A stretch of DNA of 46,235 nucleotides from Actinomycetota bacterium (GTDB lineage Bacteria; Actinomycetota; Actinomycetes; Nanopelagicales; Nanopelagicaceae). Every line of letters begins with the position of its first letter. Within the stretch, counting starts at the first letter, position 1. Of this stretch, positions 39,416 through 46,235 are shown in pieces. Location of the stretch: positions 1 through 46,235 of the forward strand of contig RGJX01000007.1 in assembly GCA_010023045.1 (NCBI GenBank), in the 5' to 3' direction. The notes below the pieces were generated by a model that did not search any database, was not told the DNA's origin, and saw only the letters and a list, made by a program, of their open reading frames with translations. Both the position numbers and the translations under genes were made by a program.

Positions 39416-40416
39416 TGGTGCTCGATCTCCGCTCCAGTATTTACGCGCATCAATCTAATGATGGCCTCAGTAGGGGTAATCGTATTGGTAACCACATCAG
39501 CAACCGCCTCCATGATCGGAACTTCCAAGCCAACGGAGTGGGCCAGCTCGACAATAGAACTAGCGGTTGCTACTCCTTCAACAGTGGAGGTTGCACCTTC
39601 CACCGCCTTCTCCATCGAGCCGCTCCTACCGAGAGTTTCACCGAATGATCGGTTTCGAGAGAGTGCAGATCCGCAAGTTGCAAGTAGATCACCAACTCCA
39701 GCAAGTCCTACAAAAGTAAGTGGTTTGGCTCCGCGCGCCATTCCAAGTCTTGTTAATTCATTTAGTCCGCGGGTTATAACTAATGCTTGGGTGTTCTCGC
39801 CAAATCCCATTCCAATTGCCATACCAACTGCTAGGGCAATCACATTCTTCGCCGCAGCAGCAAGTTCGCATCCGATGACATCAGTTGAGGTGTAGGCGCG
39901 GAAATAAGGAGCATGGAATAACTCGGCGGTTAAATCAGCTAACTCTTGAGAGGTAGAGGCTGCGACTGCGCCGACCGGTTGGCGCATCACTACCTCACGC
40001 GCCAGATTTGGACCGGTGATTATTGAAATCTGGTCCTCATGCAGTCCAAGAACATCTTGAATCACTTCGGTCATCCTTAAATGTGTTCCAAGCTCGATAC
40101 CTTTTAGGGAGGAGATGACTGGAAGGTGGGTTGGGAAAACTGCCTTGAAATCAATTAGATTCTCGCGCAGTGATTGAGAGGGAATCGCAAGCAGCACAGC
40201 GCCGGCATCCTCAAAAACCTTTTCTCTATCCGTAGTTGCTGTAATCGAGTCAGAGAGTTCTACGCCAGGAAGTGATTTACTGTTGCGATGTTTCTCATTG
40301 ATCTCAGTTGCCACTGCAGCATTTCGACCCCACATCGCCACTTCGTTTCCAGCATCACTTAGTACTTGAGCTAGAGCGGTCCCCCACTGGCCAGTGCCGA
40401 GAATTGAAATCTTCAT
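39412..40416 (-). CDS. gpsA: NAD(P)H-dependent glycerol-3-phosphate dehydrogenase
   Basis: ISILGTGQWGTALAQVLSDAG, ITGPNLAREV, CELAAAAKNVIALA, GLAGVGDLLATC. Confidence 0.96.
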   Translation of the reverse strand: MKISILGTGQWGTALAQVLSDAGNEVAMWGRNAAVATEINEKHRNSKSLPGVELSDSITATTDREKVFEDAGAVLLAIPSQSLRENLIDFKAVFPTHLPVISSLKGIELGTHLRMTEVIQDVLGLHEDQISIITGPNLAREVVMRQPVGAVAASTSQELADLTAELFHAPYFRAYTSTDVIGCELAAAAKNVIALAVGMAIGMGFGENTQALVITRGLNELTRLGMARGAKPLTFVGLAGVGDLLATCGSALSRNRSFGETLGRSGSMEKAVEGATSTVEGVATASSIVELAHSVGLEVPIMEAVADVVTNTITPTEAIIRLMRVNTGAEIEHQ

Positions 40417-41201
40417 CGCTTCTTCTTGAAATTCCCTGTTCGAGGAAGGCTAGATTTCTTTGGATCAAATCGGATTGCTGGCGCTTTCTCGCCGCGAATC
40501 ACCTCAAGAAGTTTGGTGATCTCATCCATAATCGCTTCAGTAGCTTCTTCAACAGCCACAAGATCATCGGCTTTACCTCGCCATTTCGTTAGATCAACCG
40601 GTTCGCCCATAATCACTGAAACTTTGGTCCGTGGAAATAGTTTTATCTTCTTTCCGTATGGCGGAATCACTCTCTCGGGACCCCATGATGCGCAGGGGTA
40701 AACAGGAACGCCAGTTTGCAGTGCCAATCGGGCAACTCCGGTTTTTGCCTTCATCGGCCATAGATTCTCATCACGCGTCAGAGTTCCTTCGGGATAAACA
40801 CCAAGCAAGTGACCGGCCTTCAAAACGGCAATTGCATGCTCATAACCTTTGATCGCATCCTTGGATTCACGGCTAACTGGAATCTGGCCAGCGCCCTTTA
40901 TGACCCAGCCGATTACTGGGATTCGAAATACCGATTCTTTTCCAAGATATCGAGGGGCGCGACCATTGTTATATAGGAAGTGCGAGAAAGTAAGTGGATC
41001 AAGATAGGAAAGATGATTACAAACAACGATGGCTGGTCCACTCTTGGGAAGCTTCTCGGCACCACGCCAATCTCGCTTGACGATGGCGTTAAGGATTGGG
41101 CGCATGATCGCCGCCCCCAATTTGAAGGCAAAATTAGAGCCGAGCGGTTTTCCTTTTGGTGGATCGTAAGAGATTTCTTTACCGCTCATGGAGGAGCCCA
41201 T
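40413..41201 (-). CDS. plsC: 1-acyl-sn-glycerol-3-phosphate acyltransferase
   Basis: VVCNHLSYLDPLTF (HX4D motif variant), GVYPEGTLTRDE. Confidence 0.93.
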   Translation of the reverse strand: MGSSMSGKEISYDPPKGKPLGSNFAFKLGAAIMRPILNAIVKRDWRGAEKLPKSGPAIVVCNHLSYLDPLTFSHFLYNNGRAPRYLGKESVFRIPVIGWVIKGAGQIPVSRESKDAIKGYEHAIAVLKAGHLLGVYPEGTLTRDENLWPMKAKTGVARLALQTGVPVYPCASWGPERVIPPYGKKIKLFPRTKVSVIMGEPVDLTKWRGKADDLVAVEEATEAIMDEITKLLEVIRGEKAPAIRFDPKKSSLPRTGNFKKKR

Positions 41202-41224
41202 AGTTGAAGCCTAAAGGGCATAAA

Positions 41225-41254
41225 TAAGGGCCATGCGTAAAAGCATGGCCCTTA
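41225..41254 (-). terminator. Rho-independent-type terminator downstream of hup
   Basis: 12-bp perfect stem TAAGGGCCATGC/GCATGGCCCTTA with 6-nt loop, followed on the minus strand by T-rich TTTATG; lies 13-42 nt after the hup stop. Confidence 0.85.
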
Positions 41255-41266
41255 CTGAGAAGTAAT

Positions 41267-41671
41267 TTACTTCCTCTTGCCCTTCTTGCCCTTCTTCGCA
41301 GCCTTCTTAGGAGCCTTCTTGGCTACCTTCTTTGCTGCCTTCTTAGCTACTGGCTTTACGACAGGAGCTGGCTTTGGAGCAGGTCCAAGCTTGCGTGCAC
41401 CGGAGATTGTCTCCTTGAGCGCCTTAGCTGGGAGGAAGCGAACTTTCTTGCTCGCCTTGATCTGGATTGTCTCGCCGGTGAAAGGGTTACGACCCTTACG
41501 TGCCTTGCGATCAACCTTCTTGAACTTTCCAAAGTCGTTGATTGTTACATCTTCGCCCTTGTGGATGTTGCGCACGATGGAGTCGAAGACGATCTCGACA
41601 GCGTGAGCAGCCTCTTTCTTGCTTCCGTTGAAGTGAGGTGCCAACGAAGCAATGAACTGGGTCTTGTTCAT
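41267..41671 (-). CDS. hup: HU-family DNA-binding protein with Lys/Ala-rich C-terminal tail
   Basis: MNKTQFIASLAPHFNGSKKEA...GRNPFTGETIQIKASKKVRF plus KKAAKKVAKKAPKKAAKKGKKGKRK tail. Confidence 0.95.
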   Translation of the reverse strand: MNKTQFIASLAPHFNGSKKEAAHAVEIVFDSIVRNIHKGEDVTINDFGKFKKVDRKARKGRNPFTGETIQIKASKKVRFLPAKALKETISGARKLGPAPKPAPVVKPVAKKAAKKVAKKAPKKAAKKGKKGKRK

Positions 41672-41683
41672 TTAATCCCCTTA

Positions 41684-41713
41684 TTTACGCGTAAAGTTAA
41701 GCGTTCGCTTAAC
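41684..41713. promoter_or_regulatory. Two abutting perfect palindromes upstream of hup: TTTACGCGTAAA and GTTAAGCGTTCGCTTAAC
   Basis: 41684-41695 (12 bp) and 41696-41713 (8-bp arms, 2-bp centre). Confidence 0.65.
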
Positions 41714-41822
41714 GTGTTCCTCAATTTACGCAGTGAAAAGCGCTATTTGGCGCATATTTCTCGGTGTGTCGCAATATTTCAAAGATAGTTTCGACTCAAA
41801 TTTCTCACTTTTTATGCGTAAA

Positions 41823-41842
41823 AAACCCTCAATTACAGGTTT
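41823..41842 (-). terminator. Weak intrinsic terminator candidate downstream of leuD
   Basis: Minus strand AAACC-tgtaattgag-GGTTT followed by TTT; short stem. Confidence 0.35.
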
Positions 41843-41863
41843 AGAGTCGGTGAAAATCTCTCG

Positions 41864-42463
41864 TTATGACAAAACTGGCAGCGTTTTTGGCTTGAAATTC
41901 GCTCTTTTTGACTCGAATCCTTCAACGAGATTGGTGTGGCGAAGCGTTAAGCCAATGTCATCTAGTCCTTCCATCAACCTCCAACGGGTGTAATCATCCA
42001 ATTCGAAGGAAATCACCTTGCTTCCGTAACTAACAGTACGTTTTTCGAGATCAACAGAGATTGAAGTCTTGGGGTCAGCTTCGATTGCCAACCAAAGTTC
42101 CTCGACCGCCTCTTGCGGAAGAATTACAGTGAGCAGGCCACCTTTTAGCGAGTTGCCCCGGAAGATATCGGCGAATCTAGAGGAAATTACAACTTTGAAT
42201 CCATAGTTTTGCAGCGCCCAGACGGCATGTTCTCTAGAGGAGCCAGTTCCAAAATCAACCCCGGCTACCAGGATGGTTCCGCCCTGATATTCAGTTTTAT
42301 TGAGCACAAACTCAGGGTCGCTTCGCCATGCGGCGAAGAGTCCATCTTCAAAACCTGAGCGAGTCACTCGCTTTAGGTAAACAGCGGGGATGATCTGGTC
42401 GGTATCGACATTGCTCCGTCGCAACGGAACCCCAGTGCCGGTATGCGAGATAAATTTCTCCAT
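41864..42463 (-). CDS. leuD: 3-isopropylmalate dehydratase small subunit
   Basis: [53 protein letters not shown]. Confidence 0.96.
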   Translation of the reverse strand: MEKFISHTGTGVPLRRSNVDTDQIIPAVYLKRVTRSGFEDGLFAAWRSDPEFVLNKTEYQGGTILVAGVDFGTGSSREHAVWALQNYGFKVVISSRFADIFRGNSLKGGLLTVILPQEAVEELWLAIEADPKTSISVDLEKRTVSYGSKVISFELDDYTRWRLMEGLDDIGLTLRHTNLVEGFESKRANFKPKTLPVLS

Positions 42464-42474
42464 GCGTTTACTCC

Positions 42475-43872
42475 TTACAAATCAGCCGGGGAAGCGAGCG
42501 TTCCCTTGATTGCTGTCGCTGCAGCGACAAGTGGACTAACTAGATGAGTTCTTCCGCCTTTTCCTTGACGACCTTCAAAATTTCTGTTTGATGTCGATGC
42601 CGAACGTTCGCCAGGCTTTAATTGATCGGGGTTCATTCCCAAGCACATTGAGCAACCAGCGCTGCGCCATTCCGCCCCAAATTCGAGAAAGACCTTATCT
42701 AGCCCCTCAGCTTCAGCTTGTAACCGAACTCGAGCAGAGCCAGGCACCACGAGCATTCGAGTATTTGACGCTACTTTCTTGCCCTTGATAATCGCAGCTG
42801 CGGAACGGAGATCTTCGATTCGGCCATTTGTGCATGAACCGAGAAAGACGGTATCAATCTTTATCTCTCTCATCGGTGTACCGGCTTTGAGATCCATGTA
42901 CACAAGCGCGCTCTCTGCTGCGCGTCGCTCTTGTTCATCACCGAAGGATTCTGGGATTGGGACGGCATCATTTAGTGGAACACCTTGTCCCGGGTTGGTT
43001 CCCCAAGTTACAAATGGCGAGAGCTCATCGGCATTTAGGAAAATCTCTTTATCAAACTTTGCATCAGCATCGCTCTTAAGCGTCTTCCAATAAGCCAGCG
43101 CAGCATCCCAATCGGCGCCCTTTGGCGCATGTGGTCTTCCCTTTATATATTCAAAAGTGATTTCATCTGGGGCAATGAGTCCAGCGCGAGCTCCGGCCTC
43201 GATGGACATGTTGCAGATAGTCATCCGCGCTTCCATTGAAAGTTCACGGATAGCGCTTCCCCGATATTCGAGAATGTAGCCTTGACCGCCACCGGTTGAA
43301 ATCTGGGCAATTACAGCCAGGATGATGTCTTTAGATGTGACGCCTGGCTTTAATTTTCCTTCTACATTCACCGCCATCATCTTCGGCTTAGTTAGTGGCA
43401 AAGTCTGGGTCGCTAGAACATGCTCAACTTCACTTGTGCCAATCCCAAAGGCAAGTGCGCCAAATGCGCCATGGGTTGAGGTATGAGAGTCGCCGCAAAC
43501 TATGGTCATTCCAGGTTGGGTAATTCCAAGTTGAGGACCAACAACATGGACAATGCCTTGCTCGATATCTCCAAGTGAATGGATCCGCACTCCAAATTCA
43601 GCACAGTTTTTTCGCAATGTATCGACTTGTAGCCGCGAGACTGGATCAGCAATCGGCTTATCGATATCTAGAGTTGGAACATTGTGATCCTCGGTGGCGA
43701 GAGTTAGTTCGGGGCGGCGTACTTTTCGCCCAGATAGACGAAGGCCATCGAATGCTTGTGGGCTAGTCACTTCATGGATCAAATGCAGGTCGATATAAAG
43801 CAGATCTGGCTCTCCGGCAGCGCTTCTAACAACATGATCTTCCCAAACCTTCTCTGCGAGCGTCTTGCCCAT
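42475..43872 (-). CDS. leuC: 3-isopropylmalate dehydratase large subunit
   Basis: [15 protein letters not shown] start, [68 protein letters not shown]-track N-terminal extension judged spurious. Confidence 0.96.
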   Translation of the reverse strand: MGKTLAEKVWEDHVVRSAAGEPDLLYIDLHLIHEVTSPQAFDGLRLSGRKVRRPELTLATEDHNVPTLDIDKPIADPVSRLQVDTLRKNCAEFGVRIHSLGDIEQGIVHVVGPQLGITQPGMTIVCGDSHTSTHGAFGALAFGIGTSEVEHVLATQTLPLTKPKMMAVNVEGKLKPGVTSKDIILAVIAQISTGGGQGYILEYRGSAIRELSMEARMTICNMSIEAGARAGLIAPDEITFEYIKGRPHAPKGADWDAALAYWKTLKSDADAKFDKEIFLNADELSPFVTWGTNPGQGVPLNDAVPIPESFGDEQERRAAESALVYMDLKAGTPMREIKIDTVFLGSCTNGRIEDLRSAAAIIKGKKVASNTRMLVVPGSARVRLQAEAEGLDKVFLEFGAEWRSAGCSMCLGMNPDQLKPGERSASTSNRNFEGRQGKGGRTHLVSPLVAAATAIKGTLASPADL

Positions 43873-43899
43873 ACGACCTCCTAACCGCTTCATTTTGCT

Positions 43900-43914
43900 T
43901 CTCAATTAATGAGA
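43900..43914. promoter_or_regulatory. Near-perfect palindrome TCTCAATTAATGAGA between leuC and the IclR-family regulator
   Basis: 7-nt arms with one mismatch around a central T, in the divergent leuC/IclR intergenic region. Confidence 0.4.
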
Positions 43915-43929
43915 TGGCATTATCAGATT

Positions 43930-44649
43930 GTGGACAAGAAGAATAGCGGAGTTGGCGTCTTAGATAAAGCGGTACGTATTCTGACCGTCTTAGAATCTGG
44001 ACCACATTCGCTCTCCGAGTTAGTGAAGGCAACAAGAATTGCTCGCCCAACTGCCCATCGCCTTGCAGTTGCCCTCGAGTTTCATCGTCTCGTCGCAAGA
44101 GACTTAAATGGCCGTTTCATTCTAGGTCCGCGCAATGGCGAATTCGCAGCCGCTGCGGGTGAAGATCGTTTACTTGTGGCCGCTGCCCCTGCGCTTGCCG
44201 CGTTACGCGATGCAACGGGCGAGAGCGCTCAGCTTTATCGTCGCCAAGGCGATCAACGGATCTGCGTTGCCGCAGCCGAACGGATGTCAGGTTTGCGAGA
44301 TTCAGTTCCAGTGGGAGCAGCGCTAACTATGGGAGCAGGTTCAGCTGCGCAAGTACTCCTCGCTTGGGAAGATGCAGATAAATTGCATCGCGCACTCACA
44401 AATGCAAGATTCAATGCAGCAGCACTTTCTGCCGTAAGACGAAGAGGTTGGGCGCAAAGTGTTGGCGAACGCGAACCGGGAGTTGCTTCAGTCTCTGCGC
44501 CGGTGCGAGGTCCAAATAATCGAGTAATTGCAGCAATAAGTATCTCCGGACCGATTGAAAGACTGGGAAGACAACCCGGCAGACTTCATGCAGCATCAGT
44601 TGTTGCAACAGCAGTAAAACTTAGTGAGTTTCTTGCAAAGAAGAGCTAA
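43930..44649 (+). CDS. IclR-family transcriptional regulator divergent from leuCD (NdgR/LtbR-like)
   Basis: GVGVLDKAVRILTVLESGPHSLSELVKATRIARPTAHRLAVALE wHTH; position next to leuCD. GTG at 43930 preferred over ATG 43909. Confidence 0.9.
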   Translation: MDKKNSGVGVLDKAVRILTVLESGPHSLSELVKATRIARPTAHRLAVALEFHRLVARDLNGRFILGPRNGEFAAAAGEDRLLVAAAPALAALRDATGESAQLYRRQGDQRICVAAAERMSGLRDSVPVGAALTMGAGSAAQVLLAWEDADKLHRALTNARFNAAALSAVRRRGWAQSVGEREPGVASVSAPVRGPNNRVIAAISISGPIERLGRQPGRLHAASVVATAVKLSEFLAKKS

Positions 44650-44662
44650 TCGCTCAATCTTG

Positions 44663-44685
44663 AAAACCTTTAAAACCTTTAAAAC
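44663..44685. repeat. Short tandem repeat AAAACCTTT x2 plus AAAAC, downstream of tRNA-Glu
   Basis: tgAAAACCTTTAAAACCTTTAAAACatgg. Confidence 0.7.
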
Positions 44686-44686
44686 A

Positions 44687-44762
44687 TGGCAGCCCCGAAG
44701 GGATTCGAACCCTCGTAGCTGGCTTGAGAAGCCAGAGTCCTAGGCCACTAGACGACGGGGCC
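44687..44762 (-). tRNA. tRNA-Glu (CTC anticodon), CCA encoded
   Basis: Minus-strand GGCCCCGTCGTCTAGTGGCCTAGGACTCTGGCTTCTCAAGCCAGCTACGAGGGTTCGAATCCCTTCGGGGCTGCCA folds as a cloverleaf; loop TTCTCAA gives CTC. Confidence 0.95.
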
Positions 44763-44810
44763 ATGTTTTCTCCATATTGAGTTTTTCGACTTCTTAAATT
44801 TTCAATCTAG

Positions 44811-44882
44811 CTGGGGTACCAGGACTCGAACCTAGACAAGCTGAACCAGAATCAGCTGGGCTGCCAATTACCCCATACCCCA
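44811..44882 (-). tRNA. tRNA-Gln (CTG anticodon), CCA not encoded
   Basis: Minus-strand TGGGGTATGGGGTAATTGGCAGCCCAGCTGATTCTGGTTCAGCTTGTCTAGGTTCGAGTCCTGGTACCCCAG; acceptor TGGGGTA/TACCCCA; loop TTCTGGT gives CTG. Confidence 0.95.
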
Positions 44883-44954
44883 AATTGTCCCGCTCACGCG
44901 AGCAACAAAGGATACCCCGAGAAAAGCATCTGTTCTAATTCCTATTCTGACTGC

Positions 44955-46235
44955 TTATCTGATGGCACTTTTTAGCCTCGATAAGCAACGCTCTCTTCCG
45001 AGCAACTCCATTGATTCAAATAGCGGCGGCGAAATATGACTTCCGGTAACTGCAATTCTCACCGGCCCAAAGGCGTTTCTCGGCTTTAATCCAAGACCAT
45101 CAATTAATGAACCGCGCAGGGCAGACTCGATTTGCGTATGGTTCCAATCAGTAACGGGTTCAAGAGAATCGAGCGCAACTCCAACAACTTTCTGAGCATC
45201 AGCCTCGCCAATCCTAGTTGCGCTCTCTTGATCAAACTCTACTTGTTCTACAAATAAGAAGCCCAGCATAGGAATAACTTCTTTTAAGCGAATGATTCGC
45301 TCTTGAATGATTGGTAGCGCCTTCTTTACTAAGGCAATTTCTTCAGCCAAACCACTTATTACCTTCGCTTCAATCAAAAATGGTAGCGCTCGCTTTAAGA
45401 AGTCTTCGATATCTAGGGCCCGGATCTTGTCGCCATTTATTGCCTCTAATTTCTTCATATCAAAGCGAGCGGGCGAACTATTGACTCGCTCGATAGTAAA
45501 GAGCTGGACTAACTCTTCCATCGTAATATTTTCACGGTCATCCCCAGGCGACCAACCCAAAAGCGCTAAATAGTTGCAGATTGCTTCTGGAAGGAATCCT
45601 TCTTCGCGATACCAAGCAATTGAGACTTCGCCATTACGTTTTGAGAGTTTGGCGTTGTCAGTTCCCATTACAAAGGGTAGATGGGCGAATGCTGGAAAGT
45701 CCGATGAAGCTACTCCCATTGCTTGGTAAACCCGGATTTGGCGTGGAGTTGAAGAGAGTAAGTCTTCGCCACGAAGAACATGAGTTACCTTCATTAAAAC
45801 ATCATCAACAGCTACAGCCAAGGTATAGAGCGGGGAGCCATCTGCTCGCATCAAAACGAAATCAGGGACAAACTTATGCTCGAAAACTACTTCGCCACGG
45901 ATCAGGTCCGTAAACCGAGTTTCGCCATCGGGCATTCGCATGCGGATTACTGGCTTGCGACCTTCTGATTCATATTTGGAAATCTCGGCACTTGTAAGCG
46001 AGCGACATTTGCCGTCATAACCAGGGGCTTGATTAGCTTCCCGCTGCGCTTCGCGACGTCTCTCTAATTCTTCTGTAGAGCAGTAACAGTTATAGGCATC
46101 GCCATTCTTTAGAAAGGTATTTGCCCAATCGGTATAAACCTCGAGACGTTGAGACTGTAGGTATGGACCATAAGGACCTCCGACTTCAGGACCCTCATCC
46201 CAATTAAGCCCCAACCATTTCAAGGTATCGATTGC
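44955..46235 (-). CDS. gltX: Glutamyl-tRNA synthetase, N-terminus truncated by window edge
   Basis: WLGLNWDEGPEVGGPYGPYLQSQRLEVY, THVLRGEDLLSSTPRQI, KLSKRNGEVS (KMSKS-like). Frame stays open to the window end. Confidence 0.96.
   Translation of the reverse strand, partial: AIDTLKWLGLNWDEGPEVGGPYGPYLQSQRLEVYTDWANTFLKNGDAYNCYCSTEELERRREAQREANQAPGYDGKCRSLTSAEISKYESEGRKPVIRMRMPDGETRFTDLIRGEVVFEHKFVPDFVLMRADGSPLYTLAVAVDDVLMKVTHVLRGEDLLSSTPRQIRVYQAMGVASSDFPAFAHLPFVMGTDNAKLSKRNGEVSIAWYREEGFLPEAICNYLALLGWSPGDDRENITMEELVQLFTIERVNSSPARFDMKKLEAINGDKIRALDIEDFLKRALPFLIEAKVISGLAEEIALVKKALPIIQERIIRLKEVIPMLGFLFVEQVEFDQESATRIGEADAQKVVGVALDSLEPVTDWNHTQIESALRGSLIDGLGLKPRNAFGPVRIAVTGSHISPPLFESMELLGRERCLSRLKSAIR

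Noticed and set aside
39365-39895. 176-aa plus-strand ORF
   Set aside because: Antisense to gpsA, biased Ser/Thr/Pro composition; shadow ORF.
41267-41606. 109-aa plus-strand ORF rich in Phe/Ala
   Set aside because: Antisense of the Lys/Ala-rich hup tail; composition is a mirror artefact.

Overview
The window is chromosomal DNA from a streamlined, moderate-GC actinobacterium (protein content and gene order resemble freshwater acI/Nanopelagicales-type genomes; lineage is inferred). Most of it is conserved actinobacterial housekeeping synteny: rnd, fadA/fadB, dxs, acnA, TRAM/TrmA-type methyltransferase, trkA pair, DUF3159, dut, DUF3093, DUF4193, joined to trmD, rimM, KH protein, rpsP, ffh, glnB, amtB, ftsY, smc, mutM, rnc, rpmF, YceD/DUF177, coaD, rsmD, recG, rpmB, thiL, Lrp-like, ddl, gpsA, plsC, hup, leuD, leuC, an IclR regulator, tRNA-Glu, tRNA-Gln and gltX (partial). 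Two accessory insertions stand out. One is a ferric-iron ABC transporter cassette between rnd and fadA whose substrate-binding gene is broken by an internal deletion plus frameshift. The other is a cassette of membrane-protein genes (unknown membrane protein, Sm_multidrug_ex-like, DUF418) plus GNAT between the Lrp-like gene and ddl, with a palindrome filling the spacer of a good sigma70-like promoter. I found no CRISPR array, prophage, transposase or convincing novel defence system. The best second-look items are an RNase III gene with no ATG/GTG/TTG start in its N-terminal region (CTG proposed), a perfect 12-bp-arm palindrome upstream of the broken iron gene, structured leaders (rpsP, DUF4193, rpmF), the hup upstream palindromes, a GlnR-like box at amtB, and repeated leaderless -10 motifs. 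All calls come from reading the sequence and ORF track; no searches were run.
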